Assembly: GCF_001680005.1 (NCBI RefSeq)
Contig: NC_033566.1
Coordinates: 310,001 to 374,000, forward strand
Length of the DNA: 64,000 nucleotides
Reading direction: 5' to 3'
DNA from: Plasmodium coatneyi
Lineage: Eukaryota > Apicomplexa > Aconoidasida > Haemosporida > Plasmodiidae
Part shown: piece by piece, positions 1 to 10,203 of the stretch
How the letters are laid out: the number at the start of each line of letters is the position of its first letter
Numbering within the stretch: position 1 is the stretch's first letter
Program-made: the position numbers and the translations under genes
Notes under the pieces: generated by a model
Database searches by the model: none
The model's input: the letters and a program-made list of their open reading frames with translations, nothing else
What the model was told of the DNA's origin: nothing

Positions 1-357
1 AACCACTATAACAAGGTCCTTACAATCTTCCTACAAGCACCGGTAAACTACTTAAAGGATAAAAGATTGTTTAAGAAAAAATTAAAATTCACATGAAGAA
101 ATAATGACTGAACGAAGGAACGCAGTTTTGGTTAAAAAAAAAGCATAAAACCAGGAGCAATTTTTTACCCTCATGGCAACATTTTTTTCAACTCACATAT
201 AACGCAAAACATCTTTGCAATCGTATGCATAGGCCAACGCACGAATAAATAGAGCATGCGGTTTGCCACAATTTTCTTTGTTGCCACCTTTCGGGGGTAT
301 TTTAGCATATGTCGTTCCGCATACGTACGTTGTGCACATGCATATTTATACATTTGC

Positions 358-389
<32 letters not shown>

Positions 390-1313
390 CTTAAAATCAT
401 TTATAGTGCCTGTCGGGAAGGCCTTACATTTCCGCTTGCCACATCTTTGGACCTCCCCGTTTTCTTACACGTCATCGTTTGCCCATGTGTTAGCGAAGAA
501 TTGTTGCGTTTTGTTTTTTCCCCTCTTGCAAAATGGCCAAATATTTAGGGCCAAGGTAAAAGTGCGAAGTGTACGTATACACATATACATGGCGTCATTT
601 CCGTGCGACGCCAACTGAACAACACACCTCTGCGTTAAAAGTTCTATGTGCCACTTATTCGGGGGGTTGCATAGAGCGCTTTCTGGATATGCTCCGTTCC
701 TATCACCTTCGGGGTCACACACATGCGTAAGCAAATGAACCCATTGGCGCGAGCGTGAGGATTCCTATACAGCGAACGCGCTCCAGCACCTACGCCACGC
801 AAACCGGCAAGGGAGAAGAAACAGGAAAAAGAAAAAAAATGATAAAACTAAGCGGCATATATTCCTACTGGCATTACAAAGCTTGGCAACGTGCTACGGC
901 TGGATATTTGAGGACATGTAATATACTTTTTTTTTTTTTAAATTTGTTCATACCGTGAAGCAAACAACTGAATGGCGCGCCACACGATATGTCTATAAAA
1001 ATGGCGAAAATTAGACTAGCCAATTACGTCAGTTGTTTGTTATGTTATTATTCCAGACAGCTACCACAGCGCTCCGTTTTGTTTATTCTCCAGTGTATAT
1101 CATAGCATATTTCTTTAATTACATCCTGTTAATAGTTTGTTAATGTCCCGTTTTATTTGCTCCCTCCGATTGCATGTGCCCTTTTTTCTATCCATTATTT
1201 GCTCATTTACATGCTTACATTTTTTCAATATCCCCTTTCCCCTGCAACCACATATGATATTCCCTTTTTTTTAACCCACTAAAGTTATTAAAAACAATTT
1301 AGCGAACAACGAA
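1..1313. other. gene-free left flank
   Basis: No convincing coding exon is seen on either strand. The stretch holds an uninterrupted run of 29 T at 361-389 and several shorter A/T runs, which are typical of Plasmodium 5' flanks. The open frames here come from poly-T (poly-Phe) or start at non-ATG codons. It probably contains the promoter and 5' UTR of the S17 gene that begins at 1314. Confidence 0.5.
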
Positions 1314-1871
1314 ATGGTCGGTTATGTCATTAACGACAAGCATCCCAAGAGCATACGAGTTGCATGCGACAGGTTAGTCTAATGCGGCAATACGTGTGGC
1401 CGCGCCTCGGAGGGCAAAGGGAGTCTGGTACGCCTATCCCCATATGTGAGTGCCCGTACAGGGGGAACGTGTCTTTACCCACCGAGACGCGGTCAAGCTA
1501 AACAGACAAAAAAGGAGTAAAAGATATGGCACACGAAAAAAAAGAGAAGGGGGGCGTTTCCATGGAGAGGTTCCCCCCAATGTGCATAAAAAATGCACTT
1601 ACACATTAAAAAAAAAAAATTATATGGACAAAATTTTACATAGTACACATTTTACATCGCCCCCAATCGTCACGCCCCCCACAGGTACATGTACGTCGTT
1701 CGGTACAAGAAGACCTTCAGGTACACAAAAAAAATTTGGGCCCATGACGAAAAGAGCGAAGCAAAGATCGGAGACATTGTGCGAATTCAGCCACTGGGGT
1801 ATCGGATAGGCCCCTGGAAAAATTACATCCTCGTCAAAATTTTGTACAAGGAAAATAAGGAAGTGACTTGA
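1314..1871 (+). CDS. ribosomal protein S17 (uS17), mitochondrial type
   Basis: Two exons, 1314-1372 and 1685-1871, join in phase 2 across a GT-AG intron and encode 81 residues. The product reads as a whole-length S17: an N-terminal VGYVINDKHPKSIRVACDR segment equivalent to the bacterial GVVVSDKMDKTVVV strand, then RYKKTFRYTKKIWAHDE and IGDIVRIQPLGYR. S17 is an OB-fold protein that binds helix 11 of small-subunit rRNA. The apicoplast genome of Plasmodium is known to encode its own S17, so a nuclear bacterial-type S17 is most likely the mitochondrial ribosome protein. That compartment is inferred; no clear cleavable leader is seen. The 3' end converges with the NSRP1-like gene, leaving only about 270 bases between the two stop codons. 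Confidence 0.85.
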
Positions 1872-2138
1872 TCATTCTAGGGTCTGTTCCACGGGTGCAG
1901 TGATCCTCAGGAGGGGGGAGAAAACAAATGCGTTTGCGGGAGACCTGTCTTAATTGGCTCCTTTTTTTTTTATTTCCCTTTTTTCTCTCCTTATTCGTTC
2001 ATCACATGCCATTGTGCACATGCTACACGTAGTTTGCCGTCATCCCATTCTCTGTTTGCATGTGCACTTTTCCCTTCGTCAAATATCTCCCCCCAGTTAA
2101 GGTAACAATGATCATGTTAATTTTCTGTGCCCCCAATT

Positions 2139-3104
2139 TTACTTCTCACCATGGGGACGCCTATTCGACCGATTATAATTCGACGGCGCGTTAATATTTT
2201 TAAGAAACAAATTCAGGTTGAAGTTGGACTGCCGATTTTCATCCTGCACCTGGTGATATTCCAGCTCCATATCCTTCCTAATTAGTTCCCTATCCATCAT
2301 TTTTTTTTTATACGCCTTGGTTATAAAAACTTTTTCTTCCTTGGATGTATCAATTTTGAGTTTTTTTTGGATCAACATTTCCCTTTCCAATTCCCTTCGT
2401 TTGGCGCTACCGATGAGGGCGTCCATGTATTTGGACTTGCCCTTCTGCTCGCTCTCCTTCTTCTTGAAAATATCATCGATACGGATTTCCTTCTCCATAT
2501 CGTCTTTGGCTTCTGCTGTGTCTTCCCTCTCTCTGTTTTTTCTTTCACTTGGCCGTTTCGGCAAATATTCCTTCGATCGTTTCTCCCTGCACCTATCATC
2601 ACCCCGATGGTCGCTTCTGCTCTCTCCCTGTTCCTTATAGGTGGGACCATACTGCTTCTTCCCCCTCAATTCGTTTACTTTATCCTCATGCAGCTTGGTC
2701 AACTCTTCCCCCCTATAACCCAGGTAGCGAATTTTCTTCTTGTTGTCTGTGTGGTCAATTTTTAATTCCTCCCTTGGGTTTGTTTCGCCCGGATTTTCGT
2801 GCTCATAAATATACTCTCTTATTTCTTTTTCGATTTTTTTATTTTTTTCTTCATTTAATTTTTTATTTTGGTTGTTCTCCAGTTCGTATGGTTCCTCTTC
2901 ATCATCTGAGGTTGCGAACAAATCCCCTATTTTGTTCTTCATACTTTTTTCTTTGGTTGTGGTCTTTCCCTCCTTATCGCTTTTTCGATCACCTTCGCGA
3001 CTTTCCTTTTTCAATTCCCCATTCGATGTGCCTTCCTCCTTGTCCGTCCGTTGTCCCGCCCCCTCGCCTCTACTTTTTTTGCCGACGGATAAATTAATCT
3101 TCAT
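2139..3104 (-). CDS. NSRP1/CCDC55-like nuclear speckle splicing regulator
   Basis: A single exon of 321 residues if the first ATG at 3104 is used; the frame stays open a little further upstream but only from a GTG. The protein is very rich in Lys, Glu and Arg. The recognisable part is at about residues 222-285: SKYMDALIGSAKRRELERE, then KVFITKAYKKKM. This matches the conserved core of the NSRP1 (CCDC55, DUF2040) family, where a KPKYIENLL..A..RK..RE block is followed by FVTSAYKKK. Members of that family associate with nuclear speckles and influence alternative splicing in animals. The rest is charged low complexity with a short acidic patch (TSDDEEEP). It is divergently arranged with ferrochelatase, the two ATGs being 445 bases apart. 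Confidence 0.72.
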   Translation of the reverse strand: MKINLSVGKKSRGEGAGQRTDKEEGTSNGELKKESREGDRKSDKEGKTTTKEKSMKNKIGDLFATSDDEEEPYELENNQNKKLNEEKNKKIEKEIREYIYEHENPGETNPREELKIDHTDNKKKIRYLGYRGEELTKLHEDKVNELRGKKQYGPTYKEQGESRSDHRGDDRCREKRSKEYLPKRPSERKNREREDTAEAKDDMEKEIRIDDIFKKKESEQKGKSKYMDALIGSAKRRELEREMLIQKKLKIDTSKEEKVFITKAYKKKMMDRELIRKDMELEYHQVQDENRQSNFNLNLFLKNINAPSNYNRSNRRPHGEK

Positions 3105-3549
3105 CCTGCGTTCTCTGCTCCTTAGCTGGACCACTTTCCTTCTCAGTCAACAAGGGAAGTAGCATCTTATCAAATCAGCACTTTCCACGGGACCTTTTTT
3201 CACGCGTCCTTTCAAAGTTATATTTTATAAAAATATGTAACGTATGCGCATATACAAATGTGTTGTGTTTCCTACGTAGGTGCAAATTTTACAACTTATC
3301 TTGTGCGGTGTTTAGCCTCATTTGTTTGCTTCCCAATTTTTTTTTTCTTAAATTAATTTTTGCCTGCCATTTTATTCTCTCTCTTTGTGAAATGTGAAGA
3401 TCATCCCTTCAGCGTCAACTTGGGCGAAGTTTCATTTGCATAGTGATAGATTTCGCGGTCCCATTTTGGCTCGCCCGAATTGAATTTTAGCCGCCCTGTT
3501 GATCCGCACGCACCACCTGTGAACATCGCAGCTGGTACCGTTCGTAAAA
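3105..3549. promoter_or_regulatory. shared intergenic region of two divergent genes
   Basis: This 445-base gap separates the start codons of the NSRP1-like gene (leftward) and ferrochelatase (rightward), so it must carry both 5' UTRs and both promoters. AT-rich runs lie at about 3340-3360. No specific factor site can be named from sequence alone. Confidence 0.45.
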
Positions 3550-5170
3550 ATGAATATAGAGGACTTTCTAAAATTCAACAACTTAAAATTATCCAAAGAT
3601 AAAATAGCAAACAGCCTCCAACGCAACAAAATCGGCATCCTCATAACCAATTTGGGCAGCCCCGCGAAACCGACTTATTGGGCGTTGTTCAAATATTTGG
3701 CTAGTAAGGAAAAGACCAAAAAGGGGAAAAAAGGAAAAGGGCAGAAAAAAACGGCAAGTGCTCTTAGATAGTGCTACTGCCCCCACCACCTACGTGGGGG
3801 TACGTAATACTCCTTTAAAAAAAAAAAAATAATAATAATAATACACCCCATAATGCGCATGTACGTTACACATATTTTCCAGCATCCCTGCATATTAACT
3901 TATTATTTTATTTTTTCTTTTTCCGGTCATCCGTGTACCCCTTTAGATTTCCTGGGTGACCCGCGAGTTGTCAAGCTGAATCGCTTTTTGTGGCTGCCCG
4001 TGCTCTACAGCTACGTACTGCCCTTCCGCAGCGGTAACAATGAAAAAAGGGGGAAAAAATTATTTCGAAAAAAAGACACCCTTCTTAGGGTAACCAAGCC
4101 GATTATTATGCCTATTTATACGACGCAAGGTGACACGCAAAATATGCATGGCATTCACCACCCTATTTGTGCTCCCCGCAGGAAAGTCCCTATCCAAATA
4201 TAAAAATGTGTGGACAGATGATGGGTCCCCTCTATGCGTGAACACGCATAAGCAATGCGCAGCGCTGAAGGAGCGTTTATTTGCAATGTAACTGAGAAAA
4301 AAAAAGAAAACCCCTCCTATGAATCTGTGCGCATGTGGGCATTCACAAAAATGTACTATTCGCCTGCTTTTATTCGTGTGGGAAAGACTAATCACTCAGT
4401 GCTTGGCGGAATCACGCGCTATTCACTCGAATGGGAAGAGCATCACCACTCCACAACCTCGCAGGTACAAGGACAAAGTTACCATTACCTACGGAATGCG
4501 ATACGGAGAGAGGTCCATAAAAAGAGCATTGGATTATTTGAAGGAAAAAAACATAAACAAGCTTCTAGTAGTGCCCCTATATCCCCAATCAGCCGAATGC
4601 ACAGTAGCATCCACGTTTGACTGCGTAGGTGAAAATTTAAAAAAGTGGAATAACATCCCAGAGCTCAGATTTCTCTCCGGATACTGTCTAAATGAAAAGT
4701 ATCTAAACAGTATGACTGAGTGTATTCAAAACTTTTGGAAAATAAATGGAAAAGGAGACAAATTAATCATATCTTACCATTCCATACCTACCAAAACGGT
4801 GGAGGATGGAGACCTATATCCTTTTTTTTGTATCGAGAGTACAAACCAGTTGGTTAAAAAGCTGAACCTTAAGAAGGAAGATTATATTTTAGCTTTCCAG
4901 TCAAGAATAGAAGGACAGAGATGGATACAACCATGCATCGAAAATATTTTAAAGCAATTATCTTCTGACAGGTGTAATGTCGTCGATGTGGTTTGTCCAT
5001 CCTTTTCCGCTGACTGCTTGGAGACATTGGAAGAAATTGAAATAACCTACCGGCAGCAGTTCCTTCAGCATGGCAATGGACGCCTTCGATATATAAGCTG
5101 CTTAAATTATTCCAAAGTGGGCATTGATTTTCTCATGGGCATTATTCAGGAGAACATGGTCGGATGGTAG
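3550..5170 (+). CDS. ferrochelatase (heme synthesis, final step)
   Basis: Four exons, 3550-3703, 3947-4033, 4182-4287 and 4465-5170, give 350 residues with reading phase kept at each GT-AG junction. The enzyme inserts ferrous iron into protoporphyrin IX. Family landmarks run in order: IGILITNLGSPAKPT near the N-terminus; FLGDPRVV; a bacterial-like LPVLYSYVLPFRSG; TITYGMRYGERSI; VVPLYPQSAECTV; IISYHSIP with the catalytic histidine; and VVCPSFSADCLETLEEI near the C-terminus, which carries the conserved glutamates. The length is normal for the family. No long N-terminal leader is present in this model, and the protein starts only about 25 residues before the core. In Plasmodium the last heme steps are assigned to the mitochondrion; that location is known from the family and not visible here. 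Confidence 0.93.
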
Positions 5171-6454
5171 GAGGCAGCCAATCTTCCTTCCCATCCGTCA
5201 TCATTCCACGTCAGATGTGCTATTTTATTCATCCAATCAGGGCATAGATATACGTATACTGTGCTTATACATTTGCGCCTTTCCAACAGGAGATCTACCC
5301 CCCTGCTGCATACATTAGCAATACAAAAAAAAAAAAATGTACACAGCTGGGTGTGCACATCACGGGGATTCCCACCCCCTTATTGGTCGCCCATTTTTCA
5401 TTTGACTAAAAATTATAAAAAGTAACAACAAATGGTAACTTCCACAAAATGTGTTTTATTTACCAGTGCCACGAATTTTTTCTTTCTTTCTCACCCCATT
5501 TGTTATATGAATTGAGTGCGGGAATGCCAACATTTGTCGTTAATTTTTCACCCCCCTCCAATTTGAACAACGCATGCTTCCTAAGCATCCATACTCGCGC
5601 ACGCAGCAGTATGAACGTTAGAGGTATATATGTTTTATTTAAAAAAATGCCTCTTGGAAATCCCTCACTTTGCGTCATATGTTGCTACATAGAACGCCCC
5701 CTCTGATAAGCCCTACGCAAACAAAGAGAAAGCTGAAATGTAGTTATATTTGCGACTTGCCCAAAATAGGGCGACTTTACGCCGTCGTAGCAAAGAAATA
5801 AAATAAATTAAAAAAAAGTGAACCCGCCTTTCAATAATGAAAGGGGGCTTACCCCAAAGGAGAAAGCAATATGTCATCTTCAATGCGGAGCACGAGAACC
5901 TCAGTGCAAATGAGCAAGCCATACCGGCGTACGCGTATTGCAAACACATGTATAGAATAAATCCACATTCGTTTTTAAGTTTAACAATTAGCGATTCTCC
6001 ATGGAGCACTGCTCGGAATGCGCATTCCAAATGATCCTGCCGGTGGATTAACAAACCAGCGCGCGTAGAACGGTGAACGGTAATTTTTTCTCTCCTTAAA
6101 AAGCAAAAAAAAAAAAAAAAAAAAAAAATATGAACGAGTGGAAGTTCCCATACAAAGAAATGGCCTCATAACAAGGGAACAGGAAAAAAATTATCCCCGC
6201 GAAAAAGCAAGCATAGAATGAATAGCTAAATAGCGCTGCTTATATTATACCCATTTTTACCCCCCAACAAAATTGATAAGATAAATTCCAAGGATTAACG
6301 TTGTCAGATCAACTGTGCCTTGGCAGCCGAACAACAATTTGATAAGTAGACGAGGGGAAAAAGAAGATAGATTAAAGTAACCAGTTGTTACCACCCCGTG
6401 AGTGGAGCACGGAAAAAAGGCCCCACACCTTGTGACAGATAGCTAATCAACCAA
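5171..6454. other. intergenic between ferrochelatase and RPB5
   Basis: About 1.28 kb without a supported gene. It includes a run of 24 A at 6105-6128 and scattered shorter homopolymers. The open frames on both strands are short, lack recognisable motifs and often start at non-ATG codons. It presumably holds the 3' flank of ferrochelatase and the promoter of RPB5. Confidence 0.45.
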
Positions 6455-8083
6455 ATGGAAGACCCTATAACGAGGTTCTACAAATGCAGAAAAACCTGCT
6501 GTGAGATGCTCGAGGACAGGGGATACATCATAACACCCAGGGAGAAGCTGGAAAACTTTGCCACCTTCAAGGAACAATTTGAGGAAAATGAAAAACTGTA
6601 AGAAAGAGCACCTAATAAACTCACACGTGTGATAAAGGGTGTTTGCAAATGCATGCACCTCCACGTTGGAAGAAACGTGCCGAAATTTTTTTCTTTTTTA
6701 CCCATTTTTTAAAAATAATAAACTGCTTTGCAAATAAGCGTGTACGATGGTCAACATTTCCCCCTTTCCCGCGCTTCCACTTTCAGACGATCCAGAATGA
6801 CTATCATCACAAGTCACAAGGACGACGCAAACAACAAAATTATCGTTTACTTCGCAGATGAAATTAAGAAAACGGGAGTCAAGCCTTTGAGAGAGTAACA
6901 CACCAAAAGACGCTAAAATGAATACGACCGTAGGGGTTGTATCTATATATATAATGTGCTATGTCACCTCTTCACACCTATCGACACCCTTCACACACCA
7001 TTTTAACTTTATGTAAAAATGTTACCATACAGGCTGACGGAAAAAATGGATGAAAAGTCAATTCAGAGAGCAATACTTGTGACGCAAAATACGTTGACGC
7101 CCTTCGCTCGAGATGTAATTCTTATGCGCACAAGCATGACATAATAATTTTGTTCCTTCATTCATTTACATATAAAAAATGAACCTGGTTCTTATTTATT
7201 TATTTTTTCCACCTGTCCACACGTACATCTCCTGTTTGCACACCTGTATAGGCAATTAAGGAAGCTGCCCCGAGACACATTATAGAAAATTTTTTGGACA
7301 CCGAATTGTTGGTAAGCACAGTTAAAAAAAAAAATTAACAAATTATTTGTGTTAACAAAAAAGCGACACCATCCCGTTTGCGAAGAGGTGAAAAGGTGTA
7401 TAGACGTACCACGGGGGTGTGTCCATTTTGAGGGGGCCACCCTGTTACTTGTAACTGCTGACGCAACAATGATATGTTCCTCGTCAATTTCCACCACGCC
7501 AGGTTAACATAACGAAGCACGAGCTGGTTCCAAGGCACATCCCCCTCACGAGTGACGAAAAAAGGAACCTCCTACAAAGATATAAGGTAAAACGATAAAG
7601 GAAACCACAAAGAGGAGAAACATGCAAAGGAAAAGAAACGCATGAGAAGAGTGAAATTGTGCAGTTCCTACGCACTATTCTACGCTCTTTATGTTCATTC
7701 TAAAATTGATCTAACGGAAAAAAAAAAACCATATGCATCCTTATGTTAGTACTCCCATTCAAGCAGGTGTGGAGGAGAATTTTCCATTCCTACACATCTT
7801 CCCCTAATATTTTCCCACTGCTTTATTTTCAGATTAAAGAGAACAAGTTGCCTCGAATTCAAGACGTGGATCCTGTGTGTCGATACTTCGGCCTCGCAAA
7901 AGGACAGGTAAAAAAAAAAAAAAAAAGGTGCTATAATGGCAAGGAGCCCGTTTTCCCATATGCTTCATCCCCCCTCTGCATCATATTTTTTGTATTCTCT
8001 CCCGTTCTGTTTCTCAGGTTGTTAAAATAATCAGACCCAGTGAAACGGCTGGTAGGTACGTGACCTACAGGCTCGTGGTTTGA
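6455..8083 (+). CDS. RNA polymerase common subunit RPB5 (RPABC1), with a one-base frameshift
   Basis: Seven exons: 6455-6597, 6787-6894, 7033-7114, 7252-7311, 7503-7587, 7833-7907 and 8018-8083. With one A removed from exon 5 the product has 205 residues, the normal length of RPB5, the subunit shared by RNA polymerases I, II and III. The N-terminal jaw domain begins MEDPITRFYKCRKT. The C-terminal assembly domain is unmistakable: KHELVPRH, KENKLPRIQ, DPVCRYFGL, then VVKIIRPSETAGRYVTYRL at the end. Exon 5 starts in frame (VNITKHELVPRHIPLTSDEK), but an A7 run at 7558-7564 shifts the frame and would give a stop a few codons later. The conserved LLQRYK that follows reads correctly only with A6. 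This is most likely a homopolymer error in the assembly, because the gene should be essential and single-copy. Confidence 0.9.
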
Positions 8084-8494
8084 AATCCTGAACCCATTTT
8101 GTGTGTGGACTTCATCTCCCCGAAGATTGGTGATCCATTTTTGTCATTTTTTTTTTTCCTGTTTTTTTCTTTGTTACTACGATTTCGTGTGAACAAGCAT
8201 TCATGCTGTTCCCGATTTCACGCCTTCTTAATTGAGCATGCGTGTAGTTGCTTCTGTGAGCATTTCTCCACCACGCATGAACCGATTTGAATGTTTGCTT
8301 TCCCACAAACAACCCCCCCTTCTCACCTATTTTTTTATCATTACCGTTGTTTTTGATACTGCAAAATTAAAACTCTTTGCTCAACTTGGTAATTTTTTAA
8401 CCTTTTCATCAATTGGTAAGACTTTTCGGGGGACATGCTAAAAGGTGGGCGACACTATTAGGAGAATTCAGTAAGCACCCCATTTGGACGAGTC
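8084..8494. other. convergent intergenic region
   Basis: A 411-base gap between the stop codons of RPB5 (rightward) and the WD40 gene (leftward). It is T-rich on the top strand and holds no coding signal. It should contain both 3' UTRs and polyadenylation regions. Confidence 0.5.
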
Positions 8495-9643
8495 TCACCC
8501 AAGTGGCACCACCTCTGAGTGGTCACCACTGGAGGGGGGTAGCTCAAAACTGGAGGCCTGATTCGCCCAAATGGAAACCTTATTCTGTTCTGCCACTGCG
8601 AACAAGCCAGAAAAAGGGTGGAAGTCAACAAAATTGAAACAGTTAAACTTATAAGTTTTAATACAGTCTATGACTTCCATGTGGTGTAAATCACAAATAT
8701 TAATAGAGCAGTTGTCTGTAATTGAAATGAAGACTTTACTATCCGATCTTATCACCAAATTAGTCATATTATACTTTGGGCAGTGTGCCTTTTTAACCAA
8801 ACAGACCTCTTCATTCTGCCCCAATGTAAGGGAGTACACAGAATTGTTACTCGTACTAACTACGCATTTGTTCTTATTTATGTGATAACTTAGGACATTT
8901 TCCTTCACGTCTATTGTAAAGCTCGAAACCAACTGGTTAGTCATCCTAAAATCGTAGATTAAAAAAAGCGAGGGTTCGTAACATGCCAGGATGAATGAGT
9001 CTCCCCAAAATGGAACTGGGTAAATATCCAAAACATCACTACATAACTTCAATTCGCTGTTCAAAATGGATTTGATTTCTTTCTGCTTTCCATTCAAAGA
9101 TATCATTTTGATCTTTCCAACGCTTTTCTTTATTTTGTTAAAGCGTATGACCAGCCTGTTACTACTTCCTTTGTCCCAGTCATTGCATAGGGTATTGTTA
9201 CGTGGCAAATTTGTCTGCGTCCTCAGGTCATAGATGGCTATGTCCCCATTGTGATTTACAGGCGTGACTATATTTCCATTTACAGAGTACGGCTTGGCGT
9301 ATGTATAATTGTTGGCGTCTAATTTTACAGCACAATGGTTACGCTCTATGTCCCATAATTTTACCGACCCTTCCTTCGTTTTTACAAAAAAATGGTCCTT
9401 ATCAAAAAGGGACGCATATAGTGCACTATAATTTGATACCTTGTAATTCCCTGTGCTTGTTAAATTATTTAAATCCCATAAGGTGACCATTCCACAATCG
9501 CACGTAGAGATCAACACATCTTCGCTGCAGAATTTCACGCTGCATATGTTGTCTGCGTGGTTGCTCAGGTAAAACAGCGCCTTTTCCCGTTCACCCACCA
9601 TGCTTCTGGCGTTACCCCCGTCCATGTTCAGCTCATCATGCAT
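8495..9643 (-). CDS. WD40-repeat protein, GNB1L/Asa1-like candidate
   Basis: A single exon from the ATG at 9643, 382 residues. At least six degenerate WD40 blades can be read from their closing strands: VTLWDLNNL, VKLWDIER, IAIYDLRT, LFLIYDFRM, INICDLHHM and a final VSIWANQ. Their spacing suits a single seven-bladed propeller with no extra catalytic domain. Small proteins of this form include GNB1L and yeast Asa1, which help assemble PIKK kinases with the ASTRA/TTT system. That assignment is only a suggestion from size, the HADNICSVKF first blade and the closing blade. The start is chosen at the first ATG; a second ATG lies seven codons on. Confidence 0.8.
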   Translation of the reverse strand: MHDELNMDGGNARSMVGEREKALFYLSNHADNICSVKFCSEDVLISTCDCGMVTLWDLNNLTSTGNYKVSNYSALYASLFDKDHFFVKTKEGSVKLWDIERNHCAVKLDANNYTYAKPYSVNGNIVTPVNHNGDIAIYDLRTQTNLPRNNTLCNDWDKGSSNRLVIRFNKIKKSVGKIKMISLNGKQKEIKSILNSELKLCSDVLDIYPVPFWGDSFILACYEPSLFLIYDFRMTNQLVSSFTIDVKENVLSYHINKNKCVVSTSNNSVYSLTLGQNEEVCLVKKAHCPKYNMTNLVIRSDSKVFISITDNCSINICDLHHMEVIDCIKTYKFNCFNFVDFHPFSGLFAVAEQNKVSIWANQASSFELPPSSGDHSEVVPLG

Positions 9644-10203
9644 CAACGTGCAAAGGGTGCAACATTTGGGGAAGAGTCACATAAAAACTTTACTTCGAAG
9701 GTGCGTCCCCCAATTTTGCCCTTTAAAAAAATGGCTGCAAAAACCATCGGATGGGGATCTCCCCTTCACATCGCCATTGCGAAGCACCAATTCGAGGTGA
9801 ACAACTCAATAGGTGCATGCTTCTGTGCGCTTAACATGTGGAGAGGTAAACAAAAAAAAAAAAAAAAAAACGCAAAAACAGCGGGGCACACCAATTTGTT
9901 AAAAAAAACGCTTCACAAAAAAATGAACAAATTAGTGTAACCCACGAATGAGATCCAGCACGCCGGGGCAAAAATATAGGGCACTGAAAAGGTAATCCAG
10001 AATTGTCGGCCATTCAAAACTGTGCAAATGCACATTGACACTTGTAAAAAAAAGGGAGGGAAAAACAATAAGATGGGGGGGCTTCATATACCCACCTGGA
10101 GGGCCCTACTCTGCCAATACAATCCGTAAGCACGCCAAGAGAAAAAAGAAAAAAATGAACAACACAGTACACAAGTTCGATGGCGCTAACATTTTAAGGC
10201 GCT
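9644..10203. other. intergenic, WD40 gene promoter side
   Basis: About 560 bases between the start of the WD40 gene and the stop codon of the aldo-keto reductase, both on the minus strand. It has an A-rich run at about 9851-9869. No coding signal beyond short shadow frames is seen. Confidence 0.45.

Noticed and set aside
256..618. Phenylalanine-rich open frames across the T29 tract
   Set aside because: They are produced by poly-T and have no conserved content; overlapping frames in other phases are similar.
3105..3134. Ten-residue upstream extension of the NSRP1-like protein
   Set aside because: It would start at GTG; the ATG at 3104 is the first usable start in frame.
6028..6055. TGATCCTGCC string resembling the start of small-subunit rRNA
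   Set aside because: Only a ten-base match; the following sequence does not continue as 18S rRNA on either strand.
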